Assembly: GCA_037954665.1 (NCBI GenBank)
Contig: JBBMOL010000372.1
Location: 350,056-414,055, forward strand
Direction of reading: 5' to 3'
DNA: 64,000 nt
Origin: Laguncularia racemosa
Lineage: Eukaryota; Streptophyta; Magnoliopsida; Myrtales; Combretaceae
Every line of letters begins with the position of its first letter. Position 1 is the first letter of the stretch. Below the pieces are notes generated by a model that saw only the letters and a program-made list of their open reading frames with translations, had not been told where the DNA came from and searched no databases. Both the position numbers and the translations under genes were made by a program. This document shows, one piece after another, positions 44,641-56,291 of the stretch.

Positions 44641-45539
44641 AGAAGATGGAATGTGGATCCTCTTGAAGTGCCACCTGGACCGATCACAAGAACTCGAGCG
44701 AAACGATTAAAGGAAGCACTTAACGGGTTGATAAAGGATGTCCATGAAGTCGGAAAGAATTGGAGCAATCATGAAGTTGGAAAGGATTGGAACAACCATG
44801 GGAATGCCCTTGCTCTTGTACAAGTCATAACGGATACGGGTTGAAGAGGGAGTGTCTTTACAAGGCACGGCCGTGTAGGAGTCTGGAGGTTACACAGAAT
44901 CATACACGGTCGTATACACGGTTCAAAGGCACGGCCGTGTATGTTGTCAAGAATTTCCACAAAAAGATACACGACTAGAAGTACACGGTCGTGTATGTTG
45001 TCAAGAATTTCCACAGAAAGATACACGACTAGAAGTATACGATCGTGTACATCTCCAATGCCGGGTCCAAGGCCACCGGTCTTCATTCCCACGCTGCCAG
45101 CCTTTAAGTCATTGTTTTGTTATTTTACTCAACTTATTGAAGCTATGTCATTTTGGGGCATCATTGTTACGAATTGTAAACCCTAATATAAAGCTCCTAG
45201 GGTTTAGATACAGCATAGAATATAGAATATACAACATACAAGTTTGAAAAACACTTTGAGAGAATTCCTCTCTTGGTTCTTAAAAAAACTAATCTAAAAC
45301 TTATCGGATTTTCTTTCGTGGCGTTCATCCCGACTTATCAATCGGTCTTTCATCCCGATTGTGGCATTTACATATTATACCAAGGTTCTTGTCTCACTTA
45401 TAGGCAACGGGTCGCGGTTTTCCACTTGAGTGTGTTTGGCATCTTGGGTAGCAAATTCCGAACGTATTGGTATTGGGTTTCGTCACACGTTGGCGTGGTT
45501 CGTATCAGTTTGGTATCAGAGCAAACCGATTTCGTATCA
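44641..45539 (+). repeat. Element G 5' LTR
   Basis: Matches 56292-57143. The first 15 bases or so of the LTR are missing or changed. It starts with a Pol-tail frame (about 44653-44730), has a tandem repeat of about 59 bp at 44932-45055 with dyads such as CACGGCCGTG, and a TATA box at 45187 (TATAAAG). It ends TTTCGTATCA. A near-duplicate primer-site word occurs just inside the end. Confidence 0.78.
44932..45055 (+). repeat. About 59-bp tandem repeat with ACACGG/CCGTGT dyads
   Basis: Two and a bit copies of a unit containing GTGTATGTTGTCAAGAATTT and AGATACACGACTAGAAGTA, each with palindromic CACGGYCGTG. It lies in the U3 region of the G LTR. Confidence 0.75.
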
Positions 45540-45542
45540 GTT

Positions 45543-45555
45543 TGGTATCAGAGCC
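45543..45555 (+). other. Element G primer-binding site
   Basis: TGGTATCAGAGCC, complementary to initiator tRNA-Met, three bases after the LTR end. A second TGGTATCAGAGC at 45511-45522 lies inside the LTR. Confidence 0.8.
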
Positions 45556-45948
45556 TAGGTTTGTTGAAACATCAGTTCGGTTTGAGGAAGGTAACATCAA
45601 AACCCTAACTCCAATCGTTCATATCAATTGTTCGTATTCAATTTCATAGTGTTAATTGTCTATTGAAAGTGTAGTACCTACTATTCAATTTTGTTACAAA
45701 AAAAAAAGGAAGAATCATGACAAAAAAAAGGACGTGATCAAGAGCAACAAACAAAGGCAACAAAAAAAAATCGGAAAGAAAAAGAGGAAAATTTCGAGCC
45801 CTAGAGTTGTTTTGAATTCTACGGAAGGGAATTGGTGTAGTTTGGGTTAGTTCCAAGAGAATTGAGAAGAGGAATTGGTGAGTTGATATCATCATTGCTT
45901 GTGAGAATACACGAGTGACTATGTGATATCATCCTTTGAGCGAAACAC

Positions 45949-46012
45949 GTAAGGGAGTGTATCGTGAGACTTAATTATATATATTTGTATTAGTACTAAT
46001 CTTTTTCTGCAG
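45949..46012 (+). other. Candidate 64-nt intron in G leader
   Basis: Begins GTAAGG after AACAC and ends with TACTAAT, a pyrimidine run and TGCAG, a textbook plant branch point and acceptor. The gag ATG is five bases after it (46018). Confidence 0.5.
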
Positions 46013-46017
46013 GAACG

Positions 46018-47687
46018 ATGTCGAGGCAACATTCTCCTGAAAGTGAGAGGGGAAGGTTTGATGCTAGGTTAGTGATTGAGGCGTTAAGGGGTGAGATGAA
46101 GAGAATGTTTCAGGAGGGAATGGAACAAATTCATGAGACGGTAGAGCAAAGACTAGAGTAATCTAAAAACGTCTTCCAAAGGCGTAAGAGGGAGAGTTGT
46201 TCTAGGAGAGTACAAAGGGGTGGAGATGAAATGTCGGATAATGAATTTGATGAGCCTTCTGTCAGGAGTTATAGAGGTTATAGTGGTAGGAATAGAGGAA
46301 CTAGGGATTGGGAAGATAGAGGAGATAGGAATAGAGAGGATAATCAACTGAGTAGTATAAAGATGAAGATTCCTCCTTTCCAACGGAAGAATGATCCCGA
46401 GGCGTACTTAGAGTGGGAGAAGAAGGTAGAGATGGTAGTTGATTGTCACAACTATAGTGGGAGAAAGAAAGTGAAACTTGCTGCCATTGAATTTTTAGAT
46501 TATACCATAGTGTGGTGGGATCAACTAATGTTAAATCGAAGAAGGAATGGCGAACCACCTATTGAGTCGTGGGAAGAGATGAAGAGGCTGATGAAGAAGC
46601 GGGGTTTGTGCCTACATGTTACTATCGTGAATTACACAACAAATTGTAAACTCTTAAGTAGGGAAGCCGAAGTGTGGATGAGTATTTCAAGGAAATGGAA
46701 GTTACTATGATTAGGGCGAATGTAGAGGAGGATGGAGAGGCTACCATGGCTAGGTTTCTTGTTGGATTGAATAGAGAAATTCAAAATGTCGTGGAATTGC
46801 AGCATTATGTAGAATTGGAAGATATGGTTCATATGGCTATAAAGGTTGAGAACCAACACAGGATGAAAGGTAGTAGTACTGCACGGTTTCAACAGGGTAC
46901 CAGTTCATCCGCCTGGAAGACTAACCAATGGAAGAAGGAAGAAAAGCCTTTACCCACAAAACCAAAAGGAGAGCAGAGGCAAGCGGGTTCTACTCTTGGT
47001 GATCAAGGTAAACCTGACTCTTCTACTCCTAGAAATCGTGACATTAGATGTTGTAAATGCCAAGGTAGAGGTCATATTGCTAGTCAATGTCCGAATAGGC
47101 GTGTTAAGATTCTGCGTGATGATAGTGAGTATGAAACTGAGGGGGATAGTGAAGAGGATGATATGCCTCCATTAGAGGACGCTAGTGATGATGAGGAGCC
47201 TGCAGTAGGGAAGTTAGTGGCAGTAGTGAAGCGAGCTTTGAATGTGCAGGTGAAGGAAGAAAAGGAGGTGCAACGAGAGAATATCTTTCATACTAGATGT
47301 TATCTAGGTGATCATATTTGCAATTTGATCATTGATGGAGGAAGTTACACTAATGTGGTGAGTAATTTTATTGTCGAGAGGCTGGGACTCAAGACTACTA
47401 AACACCCTAGTCCATATAAATTGCAGTGGCTGAATGATAGTGGCAAGACTAAGGTGAGTAAGCAAGCCTTTATTGCTTTTTACATCGGGAGGTATGAGGA
47501 TGAGGTGTTATGCGATGTAGTGCCGATGCAAGTGTGTCATGTGTTGTTGAGGAGGCCATGGCAATTTGATAGGAAGGTTGTTCATGATGGCTTTTCTAAC
47601 AAGTATACGCTAGTTCACCAAGGGAAAAGCTTTAATCTTAAACCTTTAACACCTATACAGGTGTATGAGGATCAGTTGCAGCTATAA
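46018..47687 (+). pseudogene. gag: Element G gag and protease
   Basis: Gag starts at 46018 (MSRQHSPESERGRFD). It has a charged N-terminal region, the capsid core (IKMKIPPFQRKNDPEAYLEW near 46357, then TIVWWDQLMLNRRRNGE), the RANVEEDGEATMARFL stretch, a CCHC knuckle (CCKCQGRGHIASQC near 47050-47091) and a protease with LIIDGGSYTNVVS near 47325-47365. A TAA at 46159, a frame change near 46600 and two stops in the next 60 bases break the gene. It ends at a TAA at 47685. Confidence 0.85.
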
Positions 47688-47842
47688 CAGTCTTTTGTAA
47701 AATATAAGGTGAGTGAAAAACAGAGGGAGAGTGAGGGAGCAAAAGACTACGAGAAAGAAAAGGAACATAAAAGTCGATATCAAAAGGAAAAAGAGAGGAA
47801 GGCTGGAAAGAGTGTGAGAGACCAAGTTGAAGGGTATCAACT

Positions 47843-48437
47843 TTGGTGGTGAGTGAAAAGGAGAGTGCAGACTTGCAAAAGGAGAGTTGTGTGGCAAGAG
47901 CGAGTGTAGTGAGGAGAGCGTTAATGATGAAGCAACCTATGTTGTTGCTGGTTTTTAAGGAAACTTGTTTGAATACAAACGAACTATTTAACTCTTTACC
48001 TAGTGTGGTTGTGTCTATTGTGCAGGACTTTGAAGATGTCTTCCCTGAGGAGATTCCAAAGGGATTACCACCTATTCGTGGTATTGAGCACCAGATTGAC
48101 TTAGTACCCGGAGCATCGATTCCAAACAAACCGGCTTATAGGAGCAATCCAAAGGAGACAAAGAAACTCCAAAGGCAGGTCGATGAATTAATGGAGAAGG
48201 GGTATGTGAGAGAAAGCGTGAGCCCATATGCAGTGCCTGTGATTTTGGTGCCTAAGAAGGATGGGTCATGGAGAATGTGTGTTGACTGCCGCGCCATCAA
48301 CAACATCACGGTAAAGTATCGTCATCCCATTCCTCGCTTAGATGACATATTAGATGAGTTATATGGGTCTAGTGTCATTCCTCATGAGCCTTAGGTAGAT
48401 ATTTCCATGGATTTTGTGTTAGGATTACCCAGGTCTA
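47843..48437 (+). pseudogene. pol: Element G RT start fused to integrase by deletion
   Basis: The frame runs through DFEDVFPEEIPKGLPPIRGI, VPKKDGSWRMCVDCRAINNI and HPIPRLDDILDELYGS. At about 48368 the text changes directly to VIPHEP, a TAG, and VDISMDFVLGLPRS, which is the integrase core. The rest of RT, all of RNase H and the integrase zinc domain are missing; the fusion keeps the frame. Element H begins at 48438. Confidence 0.85.
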
Positions 48438-50021
48438 TGATACACTCAGAACATATATATAAAATGGGAGCGTAAATTGCAGCAAGTGCACTGGTCGTAT
48501 CAAGTAATAAAGTGGTGAAAAGTAAGGTTGTCGATCCCTCGAGGAACCAATAGAGTACTTGATCTATGGCAATTCTTATCAATATCTAGGTGATTAAAAA
48601 GGGGCTTTGAAATGTCTAATCTAAAAATTTAACTTAAAGCAACAAGAAAAATTTTATGACGAATCTATCGATTATGAACAAGGGAAATTAGAATTCACCC
48701 TAGATTTGTTAATCAAATTGCTACCAAGTTATGTCAACTAGTGGTTATAAGGTTATTCAAGTGAGTTTAGAAAATCCTTTTTAGGGATGTTGACCTTAAA
48801 TCAATTAGTCGGCTTCCGCGTCTCCAATTAACCAAGGAATCAAAATTATGTTCATACACCTCCCGATGCTACAAACAACTAATGCCCTAAATCAATTAAC
48901 CCTAATCCCTTAGTGATTAATTAACAAGAAACATTGCATTGCGCCCTCCATAAACTCTAATTAAACCAATTATCGCAACTCCCATATTGATAATCAATCT
49001 AATTAAGAATTCCTAACAAATCCTAATCAATTCCCGTATCAAAAGGTTTTCTAACAATTATAATCAAAGACTGATTATAATTGAAATCAAAGGAATTGCA
49101 ATCATGAATAATCCTAATAATTCCTAATTACATAACATGGCTACAATTATCCTTTTAACATTCTAGAGTTTCATCCAATTTCCCACAAGGATGATTTAGA
49201 ACATTATAGTATGAGTTGCATAAAAACAATTGAAATAAAGAGGTGCAATGGAATTCATATTAAACAACAAGAATAAACTAATAAATGGCATAAAAGAAAA
49301 TAAAGTAAATGAAACAATGGTTATAATCTTCAAGAGCTTCAATCTTCAAAAATGACTCCTTGAATTCTTCAATTGAAAGCAAACTTCAACAAAATGACAT
49401 TCTTTCTTCAAACTAAACTTTGGAAAAATCTAAAGTACCTAAGGAAATTCTAATGATTCAAAGGAAAGACAAATGATGCTAAAACAAAGAAGAAGAACAA
49501 AAGGATTCTAAACAAAAGAAAGGATGCTTAACAAAAGAAAGGATGCCTCCAAGGTTCACACAAGGGGTCTATTTATAGATCCAAAGAGGAGGGGGATAAG
49601 GTTGATCTGATGAGGATTTGAGTCAGCAAATTAATTAGGATACGATTTTGGAGAGATTCTCGCAATGGATATCCGGGGAGTAATGAAGGCCGGCTCAAGG
49701 CCGGTGGCCTTGAATGTAGGCCGGCTTAAAGGCCGGCGGCTTTTCTTCTTTTTGAGGCCAGTTTAAAGGCCGGCTCAAGGCCGGCGGCCTTGAATGTAGG
49801 CCGGCCCAAGGACGGCGGCCTTCAGTGCAATCCTTCGCTCACTTCTTCAATTTTGTGAAAAAACTCCTCCAATTAACTTGTAATTTACTTTTGGGTCCTC
49901 AAAACCTGTATTTTCACAATAAATACCATTAAGTATCATTTCTTTATATTTTCTTATAATATTAAAATAAATTTAATATAAGTCCAAAAGAAAATATAAG
50001 TATAATGTGATCTTATCAACA
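48438..50021 (-). repeat. Element H LTR, left copy (its 3' LTR)
   Basis: 1584 bp. On the minus strand it starts TGTTGATAAGATC, right after a purine tract (AAGTGTGGGGA), and has a TATA-like box at about 49570-49577. A GC-rich array of GGCCGGCGGCCTT words lies at 49685-49823. This copy is clean. Confidence 0.85.
49685..49823. repeat. GC-rich GGCCGGCGGCC array in the H LTR
   Basis: Tandem-like alternation of AAGGCCGGCTCAAGGCCGG and GGCCTTGAATGTAGGCCGG in otherwise AT-rich DNA. A damaged copy is at about 55188-55325. Confidence 0.8.
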
Positions 50022-51517
50022 TCCCCACACTTGAACTTTTGCTTGTCCTCAAGCAAAATAATTGATTTAAACAAGAGAAATCCATCATTGAACTTCTGGT
50101 GCCCATTGTTCTGACCATACTGAAATTTGTAACTAGTATATCTAGTTGAAATTTAGTAGTTAATCTAAATACAACAGATTTTTAATCCCAGTGTTTAACA
50201 ATAGAAAACAATACTTAGTCCATAAGGAAAAACATTCATTTAAACTTCATTGGTTATTAGCAAGTATCATCTCCCTCAATTTTACTTCTCTAAACAAGAT
50301 AACAAGGAGTGAAAGCATATGGTATCCATTTTTTCTAGAATTTCTCCCCTTTTTTTTATGTTTTATTTGCCTTGATTGGCAGGGGAGTGAGACTTCACTC
50401 TTCTGAGGGACCAAAGCTCGCCCATGTCAACCTGACTTTCATTAAGGTACTAAATTTTTGCCTTTCCGCCCTTCTCGTTATTGTGAGTTCATTGAGTCGG
50501 CACATCCTGGGCTCATCGCCTAAGTGACCAGGTTTTAAAGGGACCCCTACGAACTCTTCCTCACACTAACATTTAAGATTGGATACTCTTAACTCACTTT
50601 CCTGAGTTATTGGAGTAAAGGCTCTTTTTTTTTTTTTTTTAAGGGATCACTAAGTAAAATATTTCTTTTACCTCTTTCACTAGGTGTTAAGGTATTCTCA
50701 AAGAAATTTCAATAGAGATTTATCCCAACCAATTTTTCCTTGAAGTAAACTTGCTTGTTTTTTCAACTTAAGGACTCAATCTCAAGTTCAAAGGCTAAAC
50801 ATAGGGTAAACCCCGTTCTCTAGAGATTTTTACTCATAAATTTTAACTATGTAAACTAGTCACAACAATTGGCGAGTAGGGCACCAATCTAATTCAATTT
50901 CAGGATTTCATTGAAAACACTTAAGGACATAAATAAAGCATGGGATTTGTAAGCTCATGATGTGTGCAATCATTATACTTCTACATTTATAATCCCTTCC
51001 CCACACTTAAATTGTACAATGTCCTCATTGTTCCTAATATATCACAAAATTAAGGAAACGAATGTCAATGCAGAAATTGAAATACTGGTACTTCCTGGTA
51101 TAAAATTGTTCATCAGGAAGAAAATTCCTCCTAAAATGTCTGTCATCCTTGGAGTGTCTTGAATGCACCGGCAGCTCTTATCCAGCCTTGAATTAGTTTT
51201 TTTTTTTTTTTTTAACGAAACTATTATAGATACTTATTAAGCATGGGCTGCCTCCCATGAAGCGCTTGTTTTATAGTCATCAGCCTGACTATCAGGGTTA
51301 GCTTACATCAAGGAGTTTAAACAACTCCTTCAACACCATCGTTTTTAGATTAGGATTCCAAGCTTCCTTCCATGGTATGGTGCCCTTCTTTTCAGCTTCC
51401 ACCAATGTTTTGTAGGTAGATATCAACAAACTTACCTGTGGATGTCTGCCTTTGACCATCCTAGGATTTCCCTATATTCATCCAACTGGCCTTGAATCTG
51501 CTGCTGCAATTCTTTTG
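50022..51517 (-). other. Element H 3' UTR-like region
   Basis: On the minus strand this lies between protease and the LTR. It includes a GGGAGGCAGCCCATGC word near 51245-51260, typical of Athila-type 3' regions, and the purine tract beside the LTR. Small pieces of the polyprotein frame may remain near 51400-51517, but no RT or integrase is visible. Confidence 0.55.
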
Positions 51518-52006
51518 TCATAGGCGCTTGATTAATGTGAGGCCATGGATTTCTAAATTCAGACACTTATAATCAAACAATTGATTAGAAAAGACATTAG
51601 GTTCAAGTGTCTGCATAGGCATTAGTGTCGACACTGGTAGCTTCTCATAGTCGTCTGTCTTCTCAAAAGCAACAACATTTTCAGTCTGGGTTACTTGTTC
51701 ACGACCTTTGTTTTCTTGCTCATCTTCATCCCCCCAATCATCTATCTCATTCAAGACAGCTTCAAGAGTGGTTTGCCCTACATCTTCCTCCACATCATTG
51801 TTAGTAATTTCACCCTCAGCAGATATGTCAGAATACCTTGCTTTCTCATTAGACAAAAACACAGGATCATACATATTAAATGTTACCTGGTCATCTAGTG
51901 CTCTAAGGGTGAGCTTACCTTGTCCTACATCAATTAGAGCTTGACCTGTGGCTAGAAATGGTCTTCCTAAGATCATGGGTACCTCTCTATCTTCTTCCAT
52001 TTCCAA
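51518..52006 (-). pseudogene. Element H protease region
   Basis: A 162-residue open stretch with MILGRPFLATGQALIDVGQG and TLRALDDQVTFNMYDP, the C-terminal half of an Athila-type aspartic protease, followed by an acidic linker (about residues 60-110). The catalytic Asp region would lie upstream in noisy sequence. No RT follows. Confidence 0.75.
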
Positions 52007-53950
52007 GACTATAAGTCAACTGGAAAGATGAATTTGTCCACTTTTACTAACATTCTCCATATACCCTTTGGGTATTTGACCTTCTATCCGCAAGTTGTAA
52101 GGTGCTGCGTCCCCTTACTTTCCCCAAATCCTATTTTTGAAAATAACAGGGGCTTTAAATTTTTTAACTGCACCAAAATCTAAAGTACTTTATAAAAATT
52201 AAAATTCCAAATGGGGCAAGGAAAAAAACCCCCTGATCCTTTTTTTCTTGGAATTTTTGGAAAAATTTCCTTTTAAGTCATGAACTTTTCTCCAAAACAC
52301 CCACTGGTTCATTTCCTTCAACTTCCTCTTTTTTTGTAGAAATTTTTTCTTGAACCGCATATAGGCCGTTGAAGTCCCCTCTGAAAAAAGAATTTTAAAT
52401 TTTGGAAATTTTTTTAAAACTTCAAAAAATTTAGCAAATTTGAATCCAATTGTTTTTGCTTACCTTCCGGGGAAAAATGGGAGGAACAATGCTTTCATTT
52501 TTGGGTAAATTTTTTTTTGGGCCCTTTTCCTTTTTTCCCCTTTATTTCCCCGGGTTAACCTCCTCCCCAAGTTTCTTATCAATCAATTCCTTCCCACTCT
52601 TTAACAAAATAGCATTTACACCCATGGGATTTTTGTCGTATTGCAAAAAAGACCCGATGGTCTATTACTCAATTTTGGACATTTGACTAAGCTGATTTTC
52701 AAGTTTCCCAATTGGGGGCTTGTTATTTTTGCAACATTGTGCATCTTTTGCATAAATTATCAGATTTTCCCATTTAGCTACTTGTGAGAAGGGTTTTTGG
52801 GATTGGGAATTTGTTGAGGGGGAGTATTTTGATTAGGACCTTGTTTTTGAAATCCGGGGGGTTTAAGTGCTTTTTTATCATTTCCCTAAAATTTTGGAGG
52901 TTACGCCACCCGGGTTTGTGGGGTTTTGAATGGGGCCTTTTTTTCCTCTTTGGAATTTTACAAATTTACTTGCTCCCAGGGGATGAGGAAAAATTTCTAG
53001 ATGGGCACTAAAGATTAGTGGGTCCGACATAACTCCACACAAAGAAATGATTAACATTAAAAAGGGGCAGGGGTATTTACTTTCCCGGGGGAAAGAGCAG
53101 AAATCTAGCGTTAAGGTTCCATATCTTGACAATCCACTCTAGACTTCCTCTTTCTGTTGCCAATTATTGCAAAAGGGGCCATTTCATCTAAAAAAGCACT
53201 ACCCTCATATATGTCTTATCATTAATGAAACCACCAGAACAGCCTACCAAATCTCAATGTGTCATCTAAACGGGAATAGAATATCCAAAAAAGGAAATTT
53301 TGGGTAATCCATGAGGGGGCATTTTCAAATTCCCCTCCTTAAATTTTTCCCATGCTTCATAAAGTATTCACCACTAAACTTACTGAATTTTGTGTTCATT
53401 TCTTAACCAGAAATTTCGATGTGGAAAAAATCTCCTTTAAAAAATTTTTAGTAAGTCTCCCCAAGGGGTTAAGAGTCTTGGGCAAAAATTGCCCAAACCC
53501 CCTATTTTTTCTCAAGGGGAAAAAGGAAAAAGTTTAGCCAATTTAAATCATCAGATACAAATTCATTTTCACTGTATTACATATTGAAGAAAACTGAATA
53601 TGCTCACAGGACTTTCATTTTGGGTATCCCCAAATTGATTTTATTGAAACCATTTTAAAAGAGTGCTGGGTTTTAACTCAAATTATACCCAAATTTTGGT
53701 CTTCTAATGCAACCAAAACAAGGTACGGGTTTTCTCGAAGGGCCCACTAACACCCTGAACTGATTTTTGTTCTATCTGCCAGTCTCTTCTTCCTTTTTCC
53801 TGCCTCTTCAATTTTTGCAAGGGGCGTTCTATCTCAAATTAATTAAAAGTTCACACTTTCTCCCTTCGCTAAAAAGACCTTAAAAAGAATGGGAAAAAGA
53901 TCACACAATATAAGAAAAATTAAATAAAAAAAAAATTTTTCCCAAATTAC
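52007..53950 (-). pseudogene. gag: Element H gag remnant in noisy sequence
   Basis: On the minus strand near 53365-53285 a stretch reads like LYEAWEKFK followed by CPHHGLP, a hallmark of Athila-type gag. The rest is broken by very frequent small indels, which look like sequencing error rather than decay. Confidence 0.55.
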
Positions 53951-53978
53951 CAACAAATTACAAATCAAAATCTATTAT

Positions 53979-53996
53979 TCCCCGGCAACGGGGCCA
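53979..53996 (-). other. Element H primer-binding site
   Basis: On the minus strand TGGCCCCGTTGCCGGGGA, one base off the usual TGGCGCCGTTGCCGGGGA site of Athila-type elements. It sets the orientation of H. Confidence 0.8.
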
Positions 53997-54001
53997 AAAA
54001 C

Positions 54002-55521
54002 TGAACACCAAACAATAATAAAATGGGAGCGAAATTGCAGCAAGTGCATGGGCGTATCAAGTAATAAAGTGGGAAAAGTAAGGTTTTCGATCCCTCGGGA
54101 ACCAATAGAATTATCAGGGGGGTTCTTTCAATATCAGGTGATTAAAAAGGGGCTTTGAAAAGCAAAAACAAAAATTAACTTTAAAGCAACAAAAAAATTT
54201 TATGACAATCTATCGATTTGAAAAAAGGGGAAAAGATTCACCCAATTTGTTAACAATTTGCTACAAGTTATGTCAACAGTGGTTATGGGGATTTAAGGGG
54301 TTTAGAAAACCTTTTTAGGATGTTGACCTTAAAACATTTGTCGGCTTCCGCTCTCCAATTAACCAGGATCAAAATTATGTTCATACCCTCCCGTCTACAA
54401 AAAAAACAAGCCCCAAATCAATTAAAACCCCACCCCGTGATTATTAAAAAGAAAAATTGCATGGGGCCCCCCATAAAAACTCAATTAAAACCAAATTTTC
54501 GCAACTCCCCTAGTAAAACAATCTAATTAAGAAATTCCCAACAAACCCAATCATTCCCGTATCAAAGGGTTTTTTTAACAATTAAAACAAAAACTGATTA
54601 AAATTTAAATCAAAGGGAATTTCAATCTGAATAATCCTAAAAATTCCTAATTTCTAAAAGGTACAATTTCCCTTTTTAAAATTCAAGTTTCATCCCAATT
54701 TCCCCCCAAGGGTGATTTAACATTTTAAATTGAGTTGCTAAAAACAAATGAAATAAAAAGGTGCAATGGAATTTAATTAAAAAACAAAATAAACTAATAA
54801 AGGGGAAAAAGAAAATAAGTAAAAGAAACAATGGATAATCTTCAACTTCAACTTTTAAAAATGACTCCCTTTAAATTTTTCAATTGAAAGCAAACTCAAC
54901 AAAAAGACATTCTTTCTTCAAACAAACTTTGGAAAAAAACTAAAGTACCTAAGGAAAATTTTTAAAGATTTAAAGGAAAACAAATGATGCAAAACAAAAA
55001 AAGAACAAAAGGGTTCTAAACAAAAGAAAGGGGTGCTTAACAAAAGAAAGGATGCCTCCCAAGGGTTTAACAAGGGGGCTATTATAGATCCAAAGAGGGG
55101 GGGATAAAGGTGATCTGATGAGATTGAGTCGCAAAAAATTTTGGATACGTTTTTGGGGAGATTCGCAAGGATTTCCGGGGAGTAATGAGGCCCGGCCAAG
55201 GCGGGGGCCCTTTAATGTTTAGCCGGTTAAAGGCGGCGGTTTTCTTCTTTTTGAGGGCCCTTTAAAGCCGCTCAAGGGGCCCGGGGGCCTTGAATGTAGG
55301 GGCCCCCCAAGCGGCGGCCCTTTATGCAATCCTTCGCTCCTTCTTTAATTTTTGAAAAAAACCCCCCAATTAACTTGTAATTTTACTTTTGGGGCCCCAA
55401 AACCTTATTTCACAAAAAATACCCTTAATATCATTTCTTTATATTTTCTTAAAATTTTTTAAAAAAAATTTAATATAAGTCCAAAAAAAATATAAGTATA
55501 AAAGTGATCTTTCAGTCAACA
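54002..55521 (-). repeat. Element H LTR, right copy (its 5' LTR), error-rich
   Basis: About 1520 bp matching 48438-50021 along its whole length, but with many single-base losses, altered bases and lengthened runs of A, G or C. See the finding on sequence quality. Confidence 0.85.
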
Positions 55522-56291
55522 TGGTCAGATCTATTTTTTGTAGTCGTGGATAGATTCTCAAAATGGGACTTCATTCTTTGTCACAAAAAAATGATGCTTG
55601 CAAATTCTAATTTTTTTTAGGGGGTTTTGAGTTCTGGGGATCCTTAAAAATCTACGGGTAAGATGCTAATTTTTGGCTACTTCTAAAGACCTTTTTGGGG
55701 TAATTTAAAATAAGTTATTGTTTTTTCTATACTTGTCTCCCAAACTATTCCCAAAAGAGGATAATCGAACTTTTTCTACTTTGTTGAGGCTGTCATTAAA
55801 AAGAATATTAAAAGTTAGGAGGATTGTTTGCCGCTGTTAATTTGCCCATAACCACAATGCATTCGCTACTAATTTACTCCCTTTTTAAATGGGGTTGGTT
55901 TTTTAAACCACTACCCTTGGATTTAACACCTCACCTATTTTGGTTGTTAAACTAATGGCAGAAGAAAACAGAAATTTTTTAAACAATCCATAGAAGGCAA
56001 GGCAAAATTGACGAAAATAGAGCATAGGAAAAAAAGCCCAAAAAGGGTCTCGCAACTGTCTTTAAAAAAGGGGACTGGTTTGGGGGCATATCGCAAGAGC
56101 GGGGTTTCCGTGTAGCCGATCTAAACTACTTCCTAGAGGCGATGGCCTTTCAAAATTTTTGACACATCATGAAATGCATCAAGATGATTTTCCGGTGAGT
56201 ATAAGTAAGTGTACATTAAAAAGTTACATTTAGCCTTTTGATCGGCGATGATTTTAGGGCAAATCCTTTCAAAGGGGGGAAAGTAGAGCCA
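55522..56291 (+). pseudogene. pol: Element G integrase, C-terminal part, shredded
   Basis: Resumes directly after H with FFVVVDRFSK, then pieces in changing frames that follow the usual order of this integrase (IKKNIKS.EDCLPL, the region around 55980-56130 and the tail DDFRANPFK near 56245-56280). Frames change every few tens of bases. It ends at the start of the G 3' LTR at 56292. Confidence 0.75.

Larger units (their letters stand above)
48438..55521 (-). mobile_element. Element H: antisense Athila-like gag-protease element
   Basis: LTRs at 48438-50021 and 54002-55521 flank an antisense interior. The primer site on the minus strand reads TGGCCCCGTTGCCGGGGA, close to the tRNA-Asp-type site of Athila elements. 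On the minus strand the interior holds gag-like wording, a protease (52006-51518) and then 3' UTR-like sequence directly to the LTR, so RT, RNase H and integrase are absent. The target duplication is not clear (GGTCT before, TGGTC after, in noisy sequence). Confidence 0.8.

Noticed and set aside
45656..45850. Lys-rich frame in the G leader
   Set aside because: A-rich leader sequence before the gag ATG; not conserved as a protein and followed by the candidate leader intron.
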